Source: Trogon surrucura (Eukaryota; Chordata; Aves; Trogoniformes; Trogonidae). From it: 64,000 nt of DNA. Positions 23,901 to 35,700 of the stretch are shown in pieces. The first letter of the stretch is position 1, and the number at the start of each line of letters is the position of its first letter. The stretch is from contig CM036619.1 of the NCBI GenBank assembly GCA_020746105.1, positions 10,330,238-10,394,237 of the forward strand, written 5' to 3'. A program made the translations under genes and the position numbers. The notes below the pieces were generated by a model that was not told the DNA's origin, ran no database searches, and worked only from the letters and a program-made list of their open reading frames with translations.

Positions 23901-26900
23901 GCTTCACCTTAGGTGGCAGGGCCAGGCTCCTGCCCCTCTCACCTTTCTCCTGTCGGAGCACCAGGAAGGGCTGGACTTCATCAGACGCGTTGCTGCCCAG
24001 TAGCCTCTGGTGGGGATCGTGCCGGAGGAGGTTCGTGAGGTGCCAGGGCTGCTGCAGGCAAGGGGCAGTGCTGAGGGACCATCCCAAGATGGGATCAGCC
24101 GTGTGGTTGTTCCCTGGAGGACTGCAGCAGCCAGCAGAGGACCTGGAGCTGGCATGTTGCCCCAGGCTGTGCCTTCTTTGAACTGCCCCATGGAGGGAGA
24201 ACTGGAGCCTGCGGTGTGTGCTCCTGACGGCGGACAGCTGCTGCCATCAAGGTGGAGTTACGTGCTGGATAATTTATGTTCCACCCCAGCTCACTGTCTT
24301 GCCAGAGACACAGGGACAGGGCGTGATGCAATGGGGGTGTCTCTGCAGCCTACAGATTCCAGGGGTGATTTGGGTTTTCATGGTGGTGGGTCTAGACTAG
24401 CCTACAAAACTTAACAGGAAAAAATAAAAACCCTATTCCTGAGACTGTTCTGCCAGTCTCAGAATTGGGGAGGGCAGATGCTCCTGCCTGTGAATCCTGA
24501 CTCCCTTTGAGAGACTACTTGTGTGACCAAATATGATCTGCTGTGCATTAGTAGGTCTGTCTGGCATCCTGCTTACATTGAAGCATTAAGAAATATTTAC
24601 TGCATGTAGCAGCGTTCTCGTGTTAGCGCGCTCTGGGTATCACAGATACCCACTGGCAGTGGCCTGTAGCAATCTGTCAAATGCAAGCATTGGTAGAATT
24701 CCCTGTGAATGAAGAAGCCACTGGCATCTCTTTTTAAGGATTGCGACCGAGTTGGTTTCTTTCCCCAGGATTAGTGCTTTGAAAGGAGATTGTTTAGTTT
24801 AGGAATAGCTCCAAGTTGCAAAACTTGTACCAGGACTTCTTGTGCCCAGGCTCCACAGCTGATCAGATGTCCTGGTTATTGACATTACTGTTGTTGGATT
24901 TATGAAGAAAAATTGCTTTAGATCCACTTGCACCTGATCTAGGTCTGCTACTCCCCAGCTGTATGCCTGGATGTAACATGAATCACAACACCTCTAAAAT
25001 ACACGTACACATTTGAGGTATGATTACGCCTAGGACTTGTAGCTACTGTTCATACAAAAAAAAAAAAAAAGATCTTTTAAACATGCTGAGGTTCTGTTTA
25101 GTCTGTCATCTTTTTCTGAAAAATAAACCACTTGACGTGAGAAGCATTTCATGCTCTTATTCTGTAGGGCAATGCCACCCGGCTGGAGGTTGCAAACCCT
25201 CGCGTGCTTTTGCATGGGGCTACCGAGAGACCTTGTAGCTGGTACAGGACCCATAAATTCTTCCCCTGCCAGACTCCTGCAGCACATCAGTCAGTTGGAG
25301 AAAGCAAGAGAGGGGAGTGGGGGCCCAGAAAGAAAACCCTATGCTCGAATGACAATGTAGAAAAGGACTGGTCCTGATAATGGTGTGTGCCAGCTGATCC
25401 CGCTGGTGGGCTGGAGCCCTTATGCAGAGCCCGTGGAGAGGACCGCCTGATGCACGGCCACCAAAAAGATCGCAGCTTATCAGCACGTTGCCCAATGCTG
25501 TGTGGGCTTGGAGCTGTTCCTGGGCAGTTGTTCTCACAGAGCTGAATACGGTCGTTTGCATATTGCACAGCCACAGCGTCCAGCCTTTTCCTCTTCCTCT
25601 TAACTCTGCTGGGCACCATGTGTCTGCGAGGGAAGTCGCGTTCTCAGTCAGCACCCAAATTGGTGTAACATCCCCTGGGCAGCAGCTTCCAGAAATGCAA
25701 CGCCTTCTTCGCTAGCCCTGCTGCGGAAAGGAAAGGGCAGAGGCTGCTCTGCGGGGGAACCTTGGTGAGGAATTTCCCTTGTGTTTCTTCACCTCTCTGG
25801 TTCCTCGTGCATGAAACAATCCGAGGCCTCATGATCCTCCTGTCACGGGACATGCACCAGCCGGGTTTCTGCAACGGAGGATGCTCACATCCGCTTGAGA
25901 GGAGCCACGGGCTTCTTCTGCAACCACCCTGTGAAACAGCACACACCTTGTGTTGTCAGCCCTGCTGATGGGGAGGCTTTGAAGGGCCGCCAGAAGGTGT
26001 CCTTGCCTTGGCCCAAGTGCAGGTGGTGGCCATTAACACCCAGCTGAGACCCAGTGACTTCCCAAGTGAGTCCTTCTCCAGAACTGCTCGAGGGCTGCCC
26101 TGCCCTCTTCTGCAGGATGGAGCCCAAACCAACACTTGGGTTTCGTTAGGTTTTGTTGAGGTTTGACCTATCAGGAACTCATTATCTGTAAAGCAGCTGT
26201 GGATGTGTCATAAATGTTTGTGTTGATTGTCTTTCTCGCAGTGCCCTGAATAATTTCTGAGCTAGAAGAGTGGCCAGAGCCTCTGGGAACCAGGCAAACA
26301 ACCCCCTCTCGCTGTGTTTTGGTTTGTTTCTTGTGCTGTTTTCTTGGGCTCCAGTCCTACCGTGAATTTCACTGACATCAGTGAAATTCACTGACAACTC
26401 CCCCAGGTGAAGCTCAGCAGGATCAGAGCTCTTTGGAGATGAAAGTGTATCCGATAGTCTGAAAGACATATTTTCAGAGGTCACTGAAACTCAGTCCCTT
26501 ATCCCAAAGCCTCCTCTTGCCCTAGACACTATTATTGCAAGTGCAATAGGTGAATTTAGGTTCTAGTCCCATGAGAGGATATACCAGTTAATACAGAGAA
26601 CTTAGAAATTGCCCTTCCTTTCTCTGGTGTCACTTTAATCTCTTGAGTGTACAGAGATTAAAAGATATTTGATGAATACACTAAACATTCATTGCACATT
26701 TCTCTTCCAATATCCAGCTGACCTCGAATCCTGAATGAAGTAAATTTGCATTTGTTTCTGTAAGTGTCTCATTTTCTGAATCAAAATGTCAACACATTTG
26801 AAAATGGTCCCACATGAGATGTTTGTATCTCTTGGAGTTTAAATTGCTGGATCAATTACCCATTAATACTAAGGGTATTTAAAGGACAAATTCTCTGTCT

Positions 26901-29900
26901 ACTGCAGTGAAAATTTACCCGGAGGTATGACATTTCACCTGCCACTGAGTATAAGATTGTTGAATATAATGGACTAGAATAGCTAGATCTGCACATGCTG
27001 CTAACAAAAGAGGGTGAGCAGCAGATCCCATTACAGAAAACCTTTTCTCCTTTTTTTTTTTTTCCCTCCTCCTCCTTTTTCAGCCATCAAAACTTATATC
27101 TTCTTTGCAGTTTATATCACTGCACTATTCAGAAGCCCATTCCTCAATTTGGGCACAGCTTAATCCTGTGACATATGAGGTGGATAAAGACAGCCCTGAA
27201 GAGCTTCCACTCAGGCATGAAGGAATGGGAGCACCAGGGTACACCTAAGGTCTCACAGCTGAGTGGCAGCCACAAAGCCCGGCTCCAGCTTCACCGGTTC
27301 CTGCGCTGGACCACAGAGCTACGAGCCCCATCACACGCCTTTCTGGTTGCAGCTATGCCGTCCGACAGGGTTTTGCCACAGCTTGTCTCTGCTCCTCAGC
27401 GTGGCTCTGTCTCGAATTAAAGGAGGAAGACAGTTTGCAAGCCTCGACCCCCCTCCTCCTCCTCAGCTGAAACTGGAGGCAACTGGAATGAGCTATCAGC
27501 AAGCTAAAGCAGACAGTATAGCTGCAAATAATTTGAACCCAGGGGCATGGTGAACCTGAGCCTGCACTAAGGCGTGTTTACCCGAGGAAGTGCCAACATA
27601 ACCTAGGAGAACATACCATAAAACTGCACCATGCTGGCCCTCCCTTGCACTGTCACGGAAACCAGATGCCAGGGTGGAAAAGCACCAGGAGCTGAATAAA
27701 AGAGCTTCAAGTGTCAGAAAGCCCTGCTCAGCCCAACCTTCTGCTGAAGGCCGTCTATGCTTCCTGGCATTCCCTGGTCTCTTGCCAATTCCCGTCAACA
27801 GCTGTGGTTTGTGGTTGTAATGCTCAGCATTTGTCTCCTCTTTCTCCTGGCAGACCTGCATCAAAGCTAGATGTGCACCGTGTAGCAGTTTGGGAGTCCC
27901 AGGACTCCCAGAACTGGCCTCTGAGCATGAAATCAAATCCTTCTCCACTCATTTCTCTTCCCCAAGATCTGTGACACCACTGGTGTGGGTTTGTAAGTCT
28001 TCTGGGCCCTTCTGATGGAGTTTGTGAGGAAAGGTTATAAGGAAGTGCTTTGTAATACATTATTTTGTTTCTTTTAAAGAACAAGAAAGTGCCAGTAGTA
28101 AATCCAAAGCTGGATTGCCAGCCCAAAAGCAGCCTACTTACTGCATTTAGGAGATAAGATGTTCTTCGCTGTAGCGTGCTTATTCCCAGTTTGTGTGTCT
28201 TTGTGTTGCTGTCGGGACTGCCCTTTTGGTAGGAGCAGCTCCACGATCTAAGTGCGTGTTGGGAACCCCACGCCGTGTTTCAGGATGCCCCAGAAGTTCA
28301 TTAGATGTTTAATAGCTTCCAGTTGCTGCTGTGCTGGATGGACCTGAACTGGTGACCGAGAGGGGAAAGGTTTTCTCGCACATTTACAAACCCTGAGGCA
28401 TCTGTTCCCCAGACACAGATTTGTCTAATTTCCCTAAACCACTGATGACCTCCCCTGAAACGATCCTCTCATTCCCTTAGGAAATCCCTTGGGTCGATAT
28501 CAAGCAGATCGTTATTTTTGGGTTCTTTCCCAGAGAGAGTGCACTGTATTGCTCTGAACCGTACACACCAAACAAATATATCATCGGACTGCAGTAAAGG
28601 TCCAAAAAGCTTTATTGAAGGGGAAACAGATTATTAATAATTAAGGGTAGTTCACCATATTCTTTTTGAGCCAACTAAGGCTAATAGAGTGCTTTTATAG
28701 CAGAGATAAAAGTGTAGAATATTGAGATTGAATTGATTGCAATATAAAAGTCAATTAATGAATTGCAATGGTTAACTCTGCATTAAAGTGAAACATGCAG
28801 CTCCCAAGCACTGTGTTAAGCATTGTTAAAGATTACAGAAGGCAAAGAAACAAAAAAATCCAACCTAAACCCCTTATTGACTAGTAAATGCCTATATTAT
28901 TTTTTTTTATGGGAGAGAAACTCCTATGACCATATTTTTAATTAATTTATCCTAAAGCTCCAGGCACGTGTATGTATGTGTGTGCTCTTCCCTTAGCACC
29001 TTTCAGAATTAAATAAAGGCTTGAAGTTGATCAGTGATTAATTCCAACAAAATTCTCTCCAGGCTGCCTGCAATTTCTTCCGACACGGAGGATGGTAGTG
29101 CAGAGAGAACAGGCTTCGACAGATGCATTTGTAAGAAAGGCTCTAAATGAGGAGTGTTCCAAACCGCTACGTGGTTGAACTGCCCCGTACTATTTATTAT
29201 CTACCCAATTACAGTTTTGTAGTTTAAAAGGGTTTTTTTTCCTCTTTTTCTGCAACAACATATGAAGAACATAAAATTAAAAGAGAAAACAATCACTGGG
29301 TGGAACAGCTGTACTTCTGGGGGATGAGGAAGTTTTTAAAATGTTCTGCACTGAGCAAATTAAACGTTTATTGCAGAATAAACCTGCAGCCATTTCTCCT
29401 CACTGTCAGCCATTATATTGTCATTTCATCCCTTTGTAGCCTTCCTAAAATCATCCATTTCTGCTGAAACCTTTGTCCAAGCCTCAGCCTGACAGGAGGT
29501 CTTTTCCAGCACCACCATCCCCTACTCTTTGCCTCATTTCATGGTAGCCCTTCAGCCTTCCAGTGGGGACATGTGGCCCCTCTTTGCCATCTGGCTGCAT
29601 TCAGGTCCTTTGAGTACAGTCCCCTCTGCACTAAACCCAGGCTTGTCGCAGTCATCTGAAAAACCTTTCACAAGCTCAGGGCCAGAGCCTGTCATCCGAA
29701 CGGTCGTGCGTTATGCCTTAGGACAGAAGTGACCCCATTAAAACCATTTAGAAGTGCACTTACTTACGACTGTCTCGCTGCCCTTATGCTTCTCTCTGCT
29801 TCTGCGTGGTTCCCCAGGCCCTTTCACATCCCTGCTTAAGCTGGTCTTCTTTGTGCAAACCGTAGAAATCTTACATTCGCTACAGCTGCCCCTACCATCC

Positions 29901-31427
29901 TTTTAAGGTAAAATTCAACAGATAAATAACGGAGATTAAAATCATAATGGGAGCATGAAGAAGCAGGTGCCATTTGCCTTTTCTTGGAAGAGAAGATGAT
30001 ATGATTGAAAAATAAAGGCTCCTGTGAAGAGTGAAACTAAAGAATCCTCATTTTCTCCTGATTTGGGTTTTGTGCTCCCTGCATTTCCCACTGGAGCTTT
30101 CTCCGTGCGAAACCTCCCGGCTTCTCCCCGTTCCCAGCTCTCCTCTTCCCTGCCGTGCTCCCAGTGCCTCCACTGCAGTTCCCCCAGTCTCCCTCTTACA
30201 TCTTGCCAGCTGGACAAGAGACGCCACATGCAGGTCAGCTGGGCAGCACACACGTGCTGTTTATTGTCCACCATCATAAACCAGATCTCCAGGGGAAAGC
30301 AAGCTACGTGTCCTGGGACAGGGAGCAGTGCTGCCTGGCACAGGCCAAGGATCGCCAGCAAGCCAGAGCCAGCTCTGAATGATCAGCCTTGCTGGGAAGC
30401 GTGTAATAGAGATCTTTCCAACTTAGTTTTTACATATGCAGTTACTGAAGCTTGGTGGTATCACTTCAGGCACGTAGAAATTATCAGAATGGGAGGTACT
30501 ACTGACAGGTTACCCACTCTTCTCACTTAACACCATACAAGAAGTCTGAGGTCAGAAACGTGGTCTAAGCTTCTCTTGAGTTACAGCCTGGTACCTCACA
30601 GGAGAAGACTGTTTTGCTTCTTTCCGTTTTTTTTAGCTTGTTCACTGCCTGAGACGGGAATAATTTAGAATAAGGAGTGTTGTTGCTGTTATTGAGGAGT
30701 GTATGACAGTGTATTGTGAAAAAATACCCACTGGTTTGTGATGCGTTCCCATAGAGGCAATGTGGTTACAGTGGGAAGCTGCTTGTTCTAGTCTGATCAT
30801 TAACATAACATGCACCTAAGCTCTGGCTCCAGGAGTCCAGATGTGTCAAATGAGGCTGTATCCAGGTTGGTATAAACAGGCGCAGAATGTTTCCCAGCTC
30901 ACGGGTGGAGTTTATCAGGGGGACATAAAAAATATTATCTTTCCATCAACTGGGTAAGTTCAGAAGTTTAAGTAATTGCAGTGTGCAGTGTCAGATTTAC
31001 GCCCTTTTCTTGCTAAATGAGCATGAAGCAGCTGCATCTGGTGCTAGATTTAGTCTTAGGTGCCATGGTCATGCTCAGGAAAAAGGAAGAGAAAGACGTC
31101 TGGTGCGCAGCATTTCAGCTGCTCAGCAAAGGAAGTGTTTCAGTGCGTGCCTGGATGCTTTGTTTTGTGGCAGCCTTCATCTGCGCCCAGTCTGTCCCTC
31201 ACAGATTACAGTATGGGGAAGAGTCCTGGCTTTCCATTTCCTCTACTAGCAAACTCTTCTTTGCAGTCAGAGAGACTTTTGCTTCCATGAGCAGTAAGGG
31301 CTCTGTTTCTGTCCTAGCTACACAGGAATCCTAAGATGATCACTCTCAAAGGCTTTTCTTCGGAAACCAAATATATGTACCATGCAGCTGACTTGGAATT
31401 TCTCAGCCCACAGAAAAAGAGTGTTAC
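17981..31427. other. Gene-poor interval between CpG island 1 and solo LTR
   Basis: No gene recognised on either strand. It contains an (AC)n run near 20973, an A15 tract near 25057, a T-rich pyrimidine tract near 27050 and a 14-bp perfect inverted repeat at 26362. AT-rich, homeodomain-motif-rich segments near 26.6-27.0 kb and 28.6-29.3 kb look like possible conserved non-coding elements, but only alignment could show that. If CpG island 1 starts a spliced transcript, this is its intron. Confidence 0.5.
26362..26391. repeat. 14-bp perfect inverted repeat with 2-nt spacer
   Basis: GTGAATTTCACTGA (26362-26375) is followed by CA and then TCAGTGAAATTCAC (26378-26391), an exact reverse complement. 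The wording resembles an old amniote repeat family with 'agtgaaattcac'-like segments, so it may be a remnant of that. It could equally be a dimeric protein-binding site. Confidence 0.6.
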
Positions 31428-32762
31428 TGTCGTGGTTTAACCCTGGCCGGCCGCCAGGTACCCACACAGCCGCTCTCTCACTCCCCCTTCACGGCTAGAC
31501 AGGGGGAGAAAATATTTCCAAGGGCTCAGGGTTTGAGATAAGGACAGGGAGATGACTTTCATTTACCATCCTGGGCAAAACAGACTCAGTTTTGGGGAAA
31601 TTAGGTACATTTATTAAGAGAACTAATCAGAGGGGAGTAGTGAGAAGTGAGAAAGAGGAAACAGATCTTAAAAACAGAACACCTTCCCCCCATCCCTCCC
31701 TTCTTCCCGGGCTTAACATCAATCCCGGTTTCTCCACCTCCTTCCCCCAAGCGGCGCAGGGGGACAGGGAATGGGGGCTGCGGTCAGTTCATCCGACGTT
31801 GGTTCCACCGCTTCTTCGCTCCGGGGGAGGACTCTTCACTTTTCCCCAGGGCCACTGTGGGGTCCCTCTCATGGGAGACAAGCTTCACGCTCTCTTCTGT
31901 GGAATCTCCTTCTCTTGAGACATTCAAAACCCGCCTGGACGCGTTCTGTGCGCTCTATTGTAGGTGATCCTGCTCTGGCAGGGGGGTTGGACTAGATGAT
32001 CTTTAAGGTCCCTTCCAACCTTTAACATTCTGTGATTCTGTGATTCTGTGATTCTCCGGCGAAGGGCAATTCATCACAAACTGCCCAATGGGAGACACCT
32101 CACGAGGGGCAGCCCACCCCTCGTGAGTCTGAGGCGCAGTCCTTCAGGGGAAACTGCTCCAGCATGAGCCGCCCGCAGCGTCCCAAAAGTCCCACCGGCC
32201 AATCTGCTCCAGCGTGGGCATTCCTCTCTTCCACGGGCTAAAGGTTCCGGCAGCGACTTGCTCTGATGCGGGCTTCCCACGGGCTACAGTCCCCTTTCAG
32301 GCATCCACCCACACGGCGTGGAGTCCTCTACATGATGGACATCTACGCGGTGATCCTCACGGTGGACATCTGCACCTCGCCCATGGGCTGCAGGGGGACA
32401 ACCCGCTTCACCATGGTCTTCACCACGGACCCGGGGGACTCTCTCTGCTCCGGCACCTGGAGCTCATCCTCCCCCCCTCCTTCTTCACTGACCTTGGTGT
32501 CTGCACAGATTCTCACTCCTCCATCTCTGTGTCAGCGGTTGTTGCGCAGTTCTTTTTCCCCATTCTTAAATATGTTTTCACAGAGGCGTTCCTCTGCTAT
32601 CACCTTACTGATAGGCTCAGCCTTGGCCAGCGGCGGGTCCCTCTTTGGAGCCGGCTGGCATTGGCTCTGTCAAACTTGGGGAGCTTCTAGCAGCTTCTTG
32701 TAGAAGCCACCCTGCAGCTCCCCCCCCCCGCCGCCAAAATCTGGCCAGGCCAAACCAACACA
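31428..32762 (-). mobile_element. Solo ERVL-type LTR with 5-bp duplication GTTAC
   Basis: The unit reads on the minus strand from TGTGTTGGTTTGGCCTGG (at 32762) to TTAAACCACGACA (at 31428), giving the TG...CA ends of a retroviral LTR. It is flanked on both sides by GTTAC (31423-31427 and 32763-32767). A 5-bp target duplication is characteristic of ERVL (class III) elements. In minus orientation it has a TATA-like ACATATTTAAG and a later AATAAA. It is 1335 bp long including a nested CR1. No internal viral coding region accompanies it, so it is a solo LTR left by recombination. A second copy of the same family lies at the right edge in the opposite orientation. Confidence 0.88.
31898..32055 (+). 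mobile_element. CR1 3' fragment nested in the solo LTR
   Basis: Begins at 'tgtggaatctccttctcttg', passes the 'gactagatgatctttaag' tail and ends in three ATTCTGTG-type units. It interrupts the LTR between 'cttcacgctctctt' and 'ccggcgaagggcaattc'. This CR1 therefore inserted after the LTR. It closely resembles the copy at 2655-2850. Confidence 0.9.
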
Positions 32763-32767
32763 GTTAC

Positions 32768-35700
32768 CTACCCACTGTATATCACTGGATGGTCTACAAG
32801 AAAATGCATGTACAGATGGGGAAAGGGTTTCTTCCAAGTTCTTTACATTCAGCAGTTGGGTGCATTAAAGTTGTTTTGATGTCTGCTGCTTTTTGGAGCA
32901 TATTGATGGAATTGCACAAAGGTAACAGTGCAACAGAATACAGCAAATGACTGTGTCTAACAGTGTTATTTTAGAGGTATATATATTTGGTGAGACAACA
33001 ACTAAATTGTAGCCTTTTTTTCTTTCATTATTCAGTAGCCCTGTACTCAACAGCACTGAGATCACAAACGGAGATGAATTTGGTTCATGGTAGTTCAACT
33101 GAATGCTGCAAAACCAGGTTTTCACCACCTAATTGAATTCTACTTTTCAGATGGGAATAAACTGCGATTTTTTTTCAAACCGAACCAGTGGTGCGAGGAC
33201 AGAACAGTGGTGGCAGCAGTGCCTCCGCAGTCCCGTGCGGTGCTGAGCGCTCTCAGCTCCCTGTTGTGCCGGGACCTGATGGAGGAGCACATCCTGCGAG
33301 GTGCAGCTCCGGATGCTCGTCCTTGCTCGTGTCTCACCCAGCGATGACAAACGCTGTTGTTTTGTCAAGTCCGTGTTTGTTCACTGAATTTTGAAATTGG
33401 CCCCTGAGACTGACGCTCTCCAGAGCTGTTCCCTGAGGTGTTTTAATTAACTTACCTGTTTCCCCACCAAAAGGCTGCAACATCCCCTGTGACCTGGAGA
33501 ACTAAGTACCGCTGTAGCAAAGGAAACAGCTGAGACAAAGTGAAATGGTCTCCTGACAGTGTCCCTTGGCAACACCTAGACACAGCCCAGCAATCACTTA
33601 TGAGCCAAATGCTATTCTGAGGGTTTCTAATAACGAATGAATTAAGCACTTTGGGGAAAAAGGAAAAAAAAAAGCAATAAAGAAAAAGCCTCCAATGATT
33701 ACATCACAACAACAAATGCAATCAAAGTAAAATACCAGTCTCATGCTCCTGAGGTAGGCAGAATTCTCAATGAAATCAATGAATATTTGTTTCCATCAGA
33801 GCAGCAAAATTTTGTTTGTTAAAAAAGAGAAACCAAAACCAAAAAATTGCATTCTCTTCTAGAGAGTAATGAACCAGTCTGGCCTTCTTAAAAATTGCCT
33901 TCCCTGTTCTCTGAAACATTGATTCTGTCCATTAGCTGGAGTACTGTTCTGCTGCTGATTGATCTGAAACATTTTTGGGGGGGAAGGTGGGGGAGGGAAG
34001 GCTTGGGAGAAAATTCCAGTTCAGTTCATGTCCTACTGTGGTCCTGGTGGTTTACTTTGTTTCATAAACTGGCTTGACTGAGGGCTAATGGGAGGTCCAG
34101 TGAAACGCCTGCCACTGCATCACCCTGCGATTCGCAGCCTCCCCTGACTTAGTGAAGCCCTTACTTAAAAGGCACTCACTGCTACACAGAGTGAGTAAAT
34201 CCATTGACACTGAGGAGCTTTGCTGGAGAAAGGTGCCTTTCATACAAGCTGAGGTGATGACCCAGCACCTGCTGAAGTGATCGTCTCTTTTCCACTGGGC
34301 TGACCTCTCCTGAAGAATGGGACGATCTTGGGTTTTTCCTCACCTGAGTGCCATAAATTCCAAAGTGCAGTCCGTGGTCGTGACCTCTTGAACTTGGTAA
34401 TGCTGGATTATCTCGATTGCTTAGCTGGCCTCTCTTCTCACTGGCCAGCTCACCTGTTTGCTGGCAGCATAGGTGTGACCACTGCAATTGCTCAAAGTAA
34501 CTTCTCAGTGCAATGGTGTCCATGTGGTGGTTGCTGAAGAAATTCTGTATTTCACAAACTTTAGAAAGCAGTTTAAAGATCTCTCTGTCTAGTACAGTAT
34601 TCTGCATTATTCTGTAGCAGGTCTGCCACTCTATTTTATCTTTCTATCTTCCAGTAGAGATAAAATATGATTAAAATAGCTGCAGTTCCTCTTTCCACCT
34701 TCCCTGATGCTTAGTGGTCTACAGTCTTCTTTCTTACACAGGCTTAGCACCTGCCGTTTTCTCTTTATTCCTCTTTTTGCTTCCCTGTCTCATGCAGGTG
34801 AGCTGTACTGTTGAGGAAAGGCAGCAAAATGTGAAAACAAAAGAGCTTTACGTTGTAAAATCACGATTATCCTCAATTGCAGCCCGATACTGAAGCCTCC
34901 TGCATCCCTTGATTTAAAGAAGCATTCACTGAGAGCGTGCTGCATATCCTAGCTGAGACTCCCCACATGAAGGGGCCTTGCTGATCATTTGCAGGGAGCA
35001 ACTGCATCAACAGACGAGCAAACTTGAAAATAATCTCCGATTTGTAATGGCAGAAGAGGAGATGACTAATGTAATTAGTCACGTGAAGTGACGGGGGGCA
35101 CAGCACGAGGAGGTGACAGACTTTGACCAGGTCTGTCAGAGTAAAAAGAATGAACTTCTGAAGCGCCTCGGTTTCCCCAATTGCCACCTAAATATCAAAG
35201 TGACCTTTTGAAGGGGAGGGGAAAGGCATTTTGAGATTGCGAGTGCCTGTCTCCAGGCGAGTATAAAACATTGTAATTGTTTGGCATTACAGTATCTGGA
35301 AGCACTTCAGGCACCCTTATAAGCATCTAGTGGTTTGACCTTGGCTTTTTGTTTTGTCTACGCTTTTCAAAATTTATGTAGATCATACATATTGTCTTGC
35401 AACTGTTTATATTTCTGAAGAGCTACATTTATATCAGAGGATTTGTACTATCCAAAATGAAAGCCCTAAAGGACACTGTAGTGTGAATGTGACTGCTGCT
35501 GCAATCCCTCATCTCCTGGCCGTGTGCTTGAGAAAGTGGGGAAATCTGAAAGGGGGAGGGCAAAACCTGATGTTGGCTTTATCGGAACTGAAAGGTGCTA
35601 TGAACCACAACAGTCTAACAAAGGAGCTCAGCAACCCTGCCTCTCTTTCCTGTTCTTGAAATTATGCTGTAAGAAATAACAAATCTCCTCTTTTTTCTTT

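Noticed and set aside
25057..25071. Poly-A tract as the tail of a processed pseudogene
   Set aside because: The upstream sequence shows no recognisable mRNA and no target duplication.
33087..33347. 86-codon plus-strand frame with a CpG-rich second half
   Set aside because: No domain, no splice sites in the right places and no similarity I recognise.
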